Source: UBA6016 sp964568395 (GTDB lineage Bacteria > Campylobacterota > Campylobacteria > Campylobacterales > UBA6016). From it: DNA of 5,626 nucleotides. Positions 1 to 5,626 of the stretch are shown one piece after another. The stretch is taken from NCBI GenBank assembly GCA_964568395.1, contig CAZMPN010000038.1:1-5626 (forward strand), read 5' to 3'. Numbering within the stretch: position 1 is the stretch's first letter; every line of letters starts with the position of its first letter. The translations under genes were made by a program, and so were the position numbers. Under the pieces are notes generated by a model. The model did not search any database. It was not told the DNA's origin and worked only from the letters and a program-made list of their open reading frames with translations.

Positions 1-2189
1 GAACCGTCAGGTTTCGCCATAAGACCCCTCATACCGGCAAGCTGGCTAATCTGCGCCGCAGAACCCCTAGCTCCAGAGTCCGCCATCATAAAGATAGAGT
101 TGAAGCTTTGTCCGCCGAGGCTGATTTTGTCCATCATCTCGCCAGCAACCTTGGAGTTTGTGTCGGTCCAAACGTCGATAATTTTGTTATATCTCTCTTG
201 TTCGGTTAGAAGACCTTGGGCAAACTGCGCCTGGATATCTTTAACTTTTGTTTTTGCCTCGTCAACAAGACCCTCTTTCGTTTCAGGAACAAGCATATCC
301 GCCATAGAGATAGATATACCGGCTTTTGTCGAGTGTTTGAAACCTAGATTCTTTAGATTGTCTAGGAATTTGGCGCTATCTTGGTAGCCGCCTTTTTTGA
401 ACACCGTGTCAACAAGGGTACCGATATCTTTTTTCTTCAGCGTCTTATTCCATAGATCTTCGCTTATGTACGCAGGCAGAATAGACTTGATAAGCACCCT
501 ACCCACAGTCGTTACGCACACTTTGCCGTCTATTTTTATTCTTATAGGAGCCTGTACGTCGATCGCATCCATATCTAGCGCAAGGCTAAGCTCATCTATG
601 CTTGCGAATAGCTTATGCGCGCCTTTCGCGGTCGTTTTTTCCCTGGTCATATAGTAAAGACCGAGAATCATATCTTGCGAAGGTACGGTAACAGCCTTAC
701 CGGAAGCAGGAAGCAAGATGTTCATTGACGAAAGCATCAATATCTTCGCTTCAGCTATAGCCTCTTGCGAAAGCGGAACGTGTACCGCCATCTGGTCACC
801 GTCGAAGTCAGCGTTGAACGCCGCACATACAAGCGGGTGAAGTCTTATCGCTTTACCTTCGATTAGTACCGGGTGGAACGCCTGAATCGACATTTTGTGA
901 AGCGACGGCGCACGGTTTAGAAGCACGGGATAGTTGTCAACAACTTCCGCCAGACACTCCCAAACTTCGTTCGTTTGCTGTTCTATCATTCTTTTGGCAG
1001 CTTTCAAAGTAGTCGCATATCCTTTTTCCTCGAGCTTCGCAAGAAGGTGCGGTTTGAATAGCTCGAGAGCCATTTTTTTAGGAAGACCGCATTGATCCAT
1101 TCTAAGATCCGGCCCAACGACGATAACGGAACGGCCTGAGAAGTCAACCCTTTTACCGAGAAGGTTTTGTCTGAACCTACCTTGTTTACCTTTGATGATT
1201 TCGGAAAGCGATTTTAGAGGTCTTTTGTTAGCGCCTTTTACCGCGTTTGCTCTTCTGCCGTTGTCAAATAGTGCATCAACAGCCTCTTGAAGCATTCTCT
1301 TCTCATTTCTGATAATGATTTGAGGAGCGTCAAGCTCAAGCAGTCTCTTTAGCCTTGTATTTCTATTGATAACCCTTCTATATAGGTCGTTTAGGTCGGA
1401 CGACGCGAACTTGCCGCCGTCAAGCGCAACAAGAGGTCTAAGATCAGGCGGAAGGACTGGTACGTAATCCATAATCATCCACTCAGGTCTATTGTCGGAG
1501 TTCAAAAACGCCTCAACAACTTTCAGAGTTTTTACAAGGGTTTTTTTCTTGGCTTCCGAGTTTGTGTTTTTAATCTCTTCTTTAAGATTTACGAACATCT
1601 CCGCAAGGTCAAGCTCGCTTAGCAGTTTCTTGACCGCGCTGGCGCCCATTTCAGCGCTGAAGCCGTCGTACTGATAGATGCTCTCTAACTGCCTATACTC
1701 TTCTTCGGTTAATATGTCGTATTTTTTTACAGGAGCGCTGCCAGCTTCGCACACTATATACGCTTCGTAGTAAAGCACCCTCTCAAGGTCTTTCATTTTT
1801 ATACCGAGAATAGTACCTATTCTACTAGGTAGAGAGTTGACGAACCAAATATGCGCGACAGGAGTACAAAGGGCTATATGACCCATTCTTTGTCTTCTTA
1901 CTTTTGAGCTTGTAACCTCAACGCCGCACTTTTCGCACGTTACGCCTTGATATCTCATCTTTTTGTATTTGCCGCAAATACACTCGTAATCCCTTACCGG
2001 GCCGAATATTTTCGCACAGAAAAGACCGTCACGTTCAGGTTTTAGAGTCCTATAGTTGATAGTCTCCGGTTTTTTTACTTCGCCGTAGCTCCAAGACATA
2101 ATTTTCTCGGGGCTAGCGATCATCATTTGTAGCGCGCTAAAATCTCTCGGTCTATTCCCGGAGTTAAGATCTAGTTCAGTAAAAGCCAT
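1..2189 (-). CDS. rpoC: DNA-directed RNA polymerase beta' subunit (RpoC), 3'-truncated by window edge
   Basis: RpoC is the catalytic subunit that holds the active-site magnesium and most of the mobile clamp. The first 729 codons are visible, about half of a protein of roughly 1500 residues in Campylobacter. The ATG at 2187-2189 is the only reasonable start: an in-frame TAA lies at 2211-2213, no ATG, GTG or TTG lies between, and AGAGGA sits 6 nt upstream. Domains in order: N-terminal SWSYGEVKKPETINYRT; zinc-binding site with C70, C72, C85 and C88; dock and clamp; VLPPDLRPLVALDGGKF (lid region, about 244-261); clamp helices that receive sigma region 2 (about 265-305, RRVINRNTRLKRLLELDAP); rudder and switch region around NKRPLKSL and GKQGRFRQNLLGKRVDFSGR (321-353); catalytic NADFDGD (459-465); and the secondary-channel segment ending MMADSGARGSAAQISQLAGM. 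The bridge helix, trigger loop and second zinc site lie beyond the edge. No frameshift or stop is present. The frame differs from that of rpoB, so the two are not fused. The first 17 or so residues are not strongly conserved. Confidence 0.99.
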   Translation of the reverse strand, partial: MAFTELDLNSGNRPRDFSALQMMIASPEKIMSWSYGEVKKPETINYRTLKPERDGLFCAKIFGPVRDYECICGKYKKMRYQGVTCEKCGVEVTSSKVRRQRMGHIALCTPVAHIWFVNSLPSRIGTILGIKMKDLERVLYYEAYIVCEAGSAPVKKYDILTEEEYRQLESIYQYDGFSAEMGASAVKKLLSELDLAEMFVNLKEEIKNTNSEAKKKTLVKTLKVVEAFLNSDNRPEWMIMDYVPVLPPDLRPLVALDGGKFASSDLNDLYRRVINRNTRLKRLLELDAPQIIIRNEKRMLQEAVDALFDNGRRANAVKGANKRPLKSLSEIIKGKQGRFRQNLLGKRVDFSGRSVIVVGPDLRMDQCGLPKKMALELFKPHLLAKLEEKGYATTLKAAKRMIEQQTNEVWECLAEVVDNYPVLLNRAPSLHKMSIQAFHPVLIEGKAIRLHPLVCAAFNADFDGDQMAVHVPLSQEAIAEAKILMLSSMNILLPASGKAVTVPSQDMILGLYYMTREKTTAKGAHKLFASIDELSLALDMDAIDVQAPIRIKIDGKVCVTTVGRVLIKSILPAYISEDLWNKTLKKKDIGTLVDTVFKKGGYQDSAKFLDNLKNLGFKHSTKAGISISMADMLVPETKEGLVDEAKTKVKDIQAQFAQGLLTEQERYNKIIDVWTDTNSKVAGEMMDKISLGGQSFNSIFMMADSGARGSAAQISQLAGMRGLMAKPDG
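795..815 (-). other. rpoC: Catalytic magnesium-binding NADFDGD motif of RpoC
   Basis: Residues 459-465 are NADFDGD. Asp461, Asp463 and Asp465 are the three invariant aspartates that hold the catalytic magnesium of all multisubunit RNA polymerases (E. coli D460, D462, D464). The flanks HPLVCAAF and QMAVHVPLS are also canonical, so the enzyme is expected to be active. Confidence 0.98.
1926..1982 (-). other. rpoC: N-terminal zinc-binding motif of RpoC (Cys70, Cys72, Cys85, Cys88)
   Basis: The peptide CICGKYKKMRYQGVTCEKC has the CxC...CxxC spacing of the beta' zinc ribbon near the RNA exit and upstream DNA. All four cysteines are present at the same residue numbers as in E. coli beta', so zinc binding is expected to be intact. 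Confidence 0.92.
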
Positions 2190-2195
2190 CTTAAT

Positions 2196-2201
2196 TCCTC
2201 T
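2196..2201 (-). promoter_or_regulatory. Shine-Dalgarno site of rpoC in the rpoB-rpoC spacer
   Basis: The 17-nt spacer (2190-2206) reads GCGAAAGAGGAATTAAG on the coding strand. AGAGGA is a good match to the anti-Shine-Dalgarno end of 16S rRNA and stands 6 nt before the rpoC ATG, which supports that start. There is no room for a terminator or a conventional promoter in the spacer, so rpoC is inferred to be cotranscribed with rpoB, with ribosomes ending rpoB close to where they begin rpoC. Confidence 0.85.
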
Positions 2202-2206
2202 TTCGC

Positions 2207-5200
2207 TTATTTAGTTTTATCTTCGTCAAATACTCTAACGTCAAGTCCAAGAGCTTTTAGCTCGTTAACAAGTACGTAGAATGTTTCCGGTATTCCGGTC
2301 TCAGGTACGTTTTCGCCGTTTGTAATAGCTTTGTATGCTTTTACCCTACCCTCGGTGTCATCCGATTTGGTCGTCAGCATCTCTTTTAGTACGTGTGCGG
2401 CGCCGTATGCCTCAAGCGCCCACACCTCCATCTCACCAAATCTTTGACCGCCGAATAGCGCTTTACCGCCGACAGGCTGTTGCGTTACAAGACTGTAAGG
2501 TCCTGTGCTTCTGGCGTGGACTTTTTCGTCTACAAGGTGGTGCAGTTTTAGCATATACATATAGCCGACGTTGACTCTTTCTTTCATCTTGTCGCCGGTC
2601 TTACCGTCGTAAAGCTCCATCTTACCGTCAGAGTCTATTTTTGCAAGCTCGAACAGTTTTTTCAGCTCTTCGTCGTTTACGCCTTCGAATACAGGCGTAG
2701 CGAATTTAACGCCTTTTGCCCAGTCTCTAGCGTAGTTTAGGAGCTGCTCATCGTCAAGAGAAGCAACAAACTCTTTTGCGTTTATCAGTTTCGCAACCTC
2801 TGCGATAGCGACCATCTTCTCTCTCAGGTCTTTGATCCACTCGCCTTGTTTTTGCTCAAATATCTCCGCCAGCTGATTACCGAGTTTTTTGCCGGCAAGA
2901 CCTAGATGCACCTCTAGAATCTGACCGATATTCATCCTTGAAGGAACGCCCAGTGGGTTTAGGACGATGTCTATCGACTTGCCGCCCTTCATATAAGGCA
3001 TATCAACCTCTGGAACTATGATAGATACGATACCTTTGTTACCGTGTCTACCGGACATCTTGTCACCGACTTTTAGTTTTCTCTTCGTAGCGACATAGAC
3101 TTTTACGAGTTTTACCACTCCACTCGGTAGGATGTCGTCTTTTTCGAGAATCGATACTTTTTCGTCAAAATCAGCTTTTAGCTTCTCTTTTTGTTTTCTA
3201 AAGTGGGTTTTGATCTTCTCATACTCTGCTTGGACTTTTGAGTCAAAACTTCTAACAAGCGTATTGATCGCAAATCTATTCATATGTTCAAGGTCGTCTA
3301 CGGAAATGGTGGAGCCTTTTTTCGCCTCTATGTTGGATACGCTTACGTCCGCCGTCAGCTTATTTTTTGAAAGCAGGGAGTTGATTCTTAGCATCTCTTC
3401 TCTGTCGATCATATTTAGCTTATCGTGGTACTCTCTGTCCATTTTCGCTTTTTCTTCTTCGAAATGCTTAACGGCTCTAGAGTCTTTGTCGTAGCCTTTT
3501 TTAGTAAAGATTTTTACGTCTACGACCACACCTTCCATCGATGGCGGGCAGTATAGAGATTTGTTTACTACGTGTCCGGCTTTTTCTCCGAATATCGCCC
3601 TTAGTAGTCTCTCTTCAGGAGTAGGTTTTACTTCGCCTTTCGGGGATACTTTACCGACAAGAATCATGCCGCCCTTAACGTAGCTACCGATTTTTACTAT
3701 ACCGCTTTCGTCTAGGTGCGCTATATCTTCGTCTTTTACGTTCGGGATATCTCTCGTTATCTCTTCTATGCCGTGTTTTAGCTCTCTGGCTTCAACCTCT
3801 TTTTCGTATATATGCACAGAAGTAAATACGTCTTCTCTTATTATTCTTTCGGAAACGACGACAGCATCCTCGAAGTTATAACCATACCAAGGCATAAACG
3901 CAACAAGGATATTTTTACCGATAGCAAGCTCGCCGGTATCCATGCTTGGGCCGTCCGCCACTATTTGGCCGGCTTCTACTTTTTGACCTATTTTTACGAT
4001 AGGTTTTTGGTTGAAGCTCGTATTCTGGTTTGTCCTAAGGTTCTTTTGAAGCGGATAGTGGTCTATGAATGCACCGTCCTCATCCTCGCCTCTAATATAT
4101 ACGTTTTGGCTGTCTACTTTTTCAACTAGGCCGGTTCTTGCCGTTTTTACACTCTCCCAAGAGTCTCTTGCCACGGTAGCCTCCATGCCGGTGCCGACCA
4201 TCGGTGCTTCCGTCCAAAGAAGCGGCACGCCTTGCCTTTGCATGTTTGAACCCATCAGAGCCCTGTTGGCGTCATCGTGCTCAAGGAATGGAATAAGACC
4301 GGCCGCAACACCGACAACAGCTTTTGGCGATACGTCTATCAGGGTGATAGTCTCTTTTTTGGTTAGGATTATCTCACCGTCTTTTCTAGCCTCAACGAAA
4401 TCTTCCGCTATCGCGCTGTTCACGTCTAGCTTGGTGCTTGCAGGAGCGATTACTTGCCCCTCTTCTTGCGTAGCGGTTAGATAAACGATTTCGTTTGTCA
4501 CCTTGCCGCCGACGACTTTTTTGTACGGAGCCTCGATAAAGCCGTACTCGTTAACTTTAGAATATGTAGAAAGCGTGTTGATAAGACCGATGTTTTGACC
4601 CTCCGGCGTTTCAATCGGACAAATTCTGCCGTAGTGAGTCGGGTGAACGTCCCTAACTTCAAATCCGGCTCTCTCTTTAACAAGACCGCCTTCGCCAAGC
4701 GCGGATAGTCTTCTTTTGTGAGTAATCTCTGAAAGCGGGTTCGTTTGATCCATAAACTGTGATAGCTGACCGCCTGTAAAGAAGTCCAGTATCGTAGTCG
4801 TAATCATTTTCGAGTTGATAAGGTCATGCGGCATCAACTCTTCCATGTTTTGAACGGTAGAGATCTTATCTTTGATCGCTTTTTGCATTTTTACAAGACC
4901 GAGGTGAAGCTCGTTCGCTAGAAGCTCGCCTATAGCCCTGATTCTTCTATTCCCTAGGTGATCCCTGTCATCGATATAGCCGATGCCGTTTTTAACTTTG
5001 ATTAGGTATCTGACCGTTTTTATAAGGTCTTCGTGCGTTAGAACCGTTACAAACTCAGGCACTTCGATACCTAGCTTATGGTTCATCTTCATACGACCTA
5101 CTTTTGTAAGATCGTATCTTTCAGGATGGAAGAACAGTTTTAGTACGAAATCATGCGCCGCATCTTTTGTAACAGGCTCGCCAGGTCTCATAACCTTATA

Positions 5201-5626
5201 GATTCTGATTGCGGCAAGATCGTTTTCGTCCTCTACGCCTTCTGTTTGTTTTAGAAGTTTTAGCGACTCTTGATCGGACAAGAATGAGTTGATTACAGAG
5301 TTGTCTACGCCTGCCGCAAGGTCGTTTGCTATTTCAAACTCTGTTATGCCAAGTTCGATAATTTTTTTAAGTTTGTTTTCGTCTACTTGAGTAAGGGCGT
5401 CAAATACAACCTCGCCTGTTGAAGAGTCAACGATAGGCGTAGCTATATATCTTGAGAAAAGAATATCAAGCGGATACTCTACAAACTCCAGACCTTTTTG
5501 CTTAAGCTCTTTCGCTTTTCTCTCGGATAGCCTTTTGCCGCCGGTCATTATCAGGTTTCCATCGGCGTCAACCAGGTCATACTCAAGTCTTCCGGTATAA
5601 TCTTCCGGCACGAAAGGAATTAGGAA
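2207..5626 (-). CDS. rpoB: DNA-directed RNA polymerase beta subunit (RpoB), 5'-truncated by window edge
   Basis: RpoB pairs with beta' to form the cytoplasmic RNA polymerase core; it forms one wall of the DNA channel, contributes to the active site and binds rifampicin. The last 1139 codons are present, ending in TAA at 2207-2209. The frame is open to the right edge (FLIPFVPEDY...), so the GTG at 5609-5611 is an internal Val, not a start; by comparison with C. jejuni RpoB (about 1378 residues, from memory) roughly 240 N-terminal residues are missing. Counting that Val as 1, the order is: lineage insert near the E. coli SI1 position (about 1-130), rifampicin region (282-305), GYNFEDA with the acidic pair E581/D582, flap with EERLLRAIFGEKAG (666-679), charged coiled insert (about 705-825), GDKMSGRHGNKG with active-site lysines K851 and K859 (E. 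coli K1065, K1073), and the C-terminal VHARSTGPYSLVTQQP and FGGQRFGEMEVWALEAYGAA clamp/anchor block. The frame is intact. rpoC follows directly, and cotranscription is inferred. Identification is essentially certain. Confidence 0.99.
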   Translation of the reverse strand, partial: FLIPFVPEDYTGRLEYDLVDADGNLIMTGGKRLSERKAKELKQKGLEFVEYPLDILFSRYIATPIVDSSTGEVVFDALTQVDENKLKKIIELGITEFEIANDLAAGVDNSVINSFLSDQESLKLLKQTEGVEDENDLAAIRIYKVMRPGEPVTKDAAHDFVLKLFFHPERYDLTKVGRMKMNHKLGIEVPEFVTVLTHEDLIKTVRYLIKVKNGIGYIDDRDHLGNRRIRAIGELLANELHLGLVKMQKAIKDKISTVQNMEELMPHDLINSKMITTTILDFFTGGQLSQFMDQTNPLSEITHKRRLSALGEGGLVKERAGFEVRDVHPTHYGRICPIETPEGQNIGLINTLSTYSKVNEYGFIEAPYKKVVGGKVTNEIVYLTATQEEGQVIAPASTKLDVNSAIAEDFVEARKDGEIILTKKETITLIDVSPKAVVGVAAGLIPFLEHDDANRALMGSNMQRQGVPLLWTEAPMVGTGMEATVARDSWESVKTARTGLVEKVDSQNVYIRGEDEDGAFIDHYPLQKNLRTNQNTSFNQKPIVKIGQKVEAGQIVADGPSMDTGELAIGKNILVAFMPWYGYNFEDAVVVSERIIREDVFTSVHIYEKEVEARELKHGIEEITRDIPNVKDEDIAHLDESGIVKIGSYVKGGMILVGKVSPKGEVKPTPEERLLRAIFGEKAGHVVNKSLYCPPSMEGVVVDVKIFTKKGYDKDSRAVKHFEEEKAKMDREYHDKLNMIDREEMLRINSLLSKNKLTADVSVSNIEAKKGSTISVDDLEHMNRFAINTLVRSFDSKVQAEYEKIKTHFRKQKEKLKADFDEKVSILEKDDILPSGVVKLVKVYVATKRKLKVGDKMSGRHGNKGIVSIIVPEVDMPYMKGGKSIDIVLNPLGVPSRMNIGQILEVHLGLAGKKLGNQLAEIFEQKQGEWIKDLREKMVAIAEVAKLINAKEFVASLDDEQLLNYARDWAKGVKFATPVFEGVNDEELKKLFELAKIDSDGKMELYDGKTGDKMKERVNVGYMYMLKLHHLVDEKVHARSTGPYSLVTQQPVGGKALFGGQRFGEMEVWALEAYGAAHVLKEMLTTKSDDTEGRVKAYKAITNGENVPETGIPETFYVLVNELKALGLDVRVFDEDKTK
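3137..3499 (-). other. rpoB: Charged, coiled-coil-like lineage insert in the RpoB flap region
   Basis: Between the flap (ending near FTKKGYDKD) and the conserved DDILPSGVVKLVKVY lies a stretch of about 120 residues rich in Lys and Glu, with heptad-like runs such as VQAEYEKIKTHFRKQKEKLK. It sits where E. coli beta has its sequence insertion 2 (about residues 938-1042), a known lineage-variable, largely helical protrusion. It is clearly less conserved than its flanks. The assignment to that insert rests on position and composition; no structure was computed. Confidence 0.7.
4697..4768 (-). other. rpoB: Rifampicin resistance-determining region (cluster I) of rpoB, wild type at key residues
   Basis: This segment encodes QLSQFMDQTNPLSE followed by ITHKRRLSAL, aligning without gaps to E. 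coli residues 510-533. The positions most often mutated in rifampicin resistance are unmutated: Gln513, Asp516, Ser522, His526, Arg529, Ser531 and Leu533 (E. coli numbering). Differences from E. coli are Thr for Asn518 and Leu for Ile530; Thr at 518 is also what I recall in C. jejuni. The cluster II residue Ile572 and the cluster III residue Arg687 are also present further downstream. No target-based rifampicin resistance is therefore expected from the visible part. Confidence 0.9.

Noticed and set aside
100..654. Two consecutive plus-strand open frames (95 and 85 codons) with hydrophobic stretches that could suggest small membrane proteins
   Set aside because: Both are antisense to rpoC residues about 512-697, which read through intact on the minus strand. 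The hydrophobicity comes from reading the reverse complement of charged codons.
1541..1547. Run of seven T (A7 in the rpoC coding strand) as a possible slippery or phase-variable tract
   Set aside because: The codons are AAG AAA AAA ACC, which do not set up an in-frame X XXY YYZ heptamer, and the encoded KKKT matches the family. A similar T7 at 5362-5368 in rpoB is likewise ordinary Lys-coding sequence. Seven bases is short for a phase-variable tract.
2190..2206. Terminator or promoter between rpoB and rpoC
   Set aside because: The spacer is only 17 nt, has no inverted repeat with a T-run on the coding strand, and is occupied by the Shine-Dalgarno sequence.
3132..3494. A 120-codon plus-strand open frame rich in Ser and Phe
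   Set aside because: It is the exact antisense of the Lys/Glu-rich helical insert of rpoB; AAA and GAA codons read as TTT and TTC on the other strand, which gives a long low-complexity shadow. No Shine-Dalgarno or recognisable family supports it.
4065..4484. A 139-codon plus-strand open frame
   Set aside because: It is antisense to conserved rpoB sequence, whose codons are fully explained by RpoB. The predicted peptide resembles no family I know.
4498..4698. A 66-codon minus-strand open frame inside rpoB in another frame
   Set aside because: It overlaps the strongly conserved rpoB segment just after the rifampicin region and has no sign of its own translation start; it is a frame shadow.

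Overview
The window lies entirely inside the RNA polymerase core operon of a bacterium and is read from the minus strand. It holds two truncated genes: rpoB (beta subunit), whose 5' end runs off the right edge, and rpoC (beta' subunit), whose 3' end runs off the left edge. A 17-nt spacer separates them. There is no mobile element, RNA gene, CRISPR array or accessory gene, and no intergenic stretch long enough to hide one.

The organism is most likely a member of Campylobacterota (the former Epsilonproteobacteria), probably Campylobacter or a close relative. As I remember the C. jejuni subunits, both proteins follow them closely over long stretches, including lineage-flavoured blocks such as GGQLSQFMDQTNPLSE in beta and NAVKGANKRPLKSLSEIIKG in beta'. 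Base composition looks to be in the mid-40s percent GC by eye, above C. jejuni and nearer the higher-GC Campylobacter species. The two genes are separate, whereas Helicobacter and Wolinella carry a fused rpoB-rpoC, so those genera are unlikely. Species cannot be fixed from this window.

Layout: 5626 to 2207 (minus) is the C-terminal 1139 residues of RpoB, with roughly the first 240 residues missing. 2206 to 2190 is the spacer, carrying a Shine-Dalgarno sequence. 2189 to 1 (minus) is the first 729 residues of RpoC, ending just before the F-loop and bridge-helix part of the protein.

The two products make up most of the core enzyme. The catalytic Asp triad of beta' and the active-site lysines of beta are both visible. 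Both reading frames are intact, and the rifampicin-binding residues of beta are wild type. I searched for a hidden or novel system and see none; this is conserved housekeeping sequence, and the findings are correspondingly modest.
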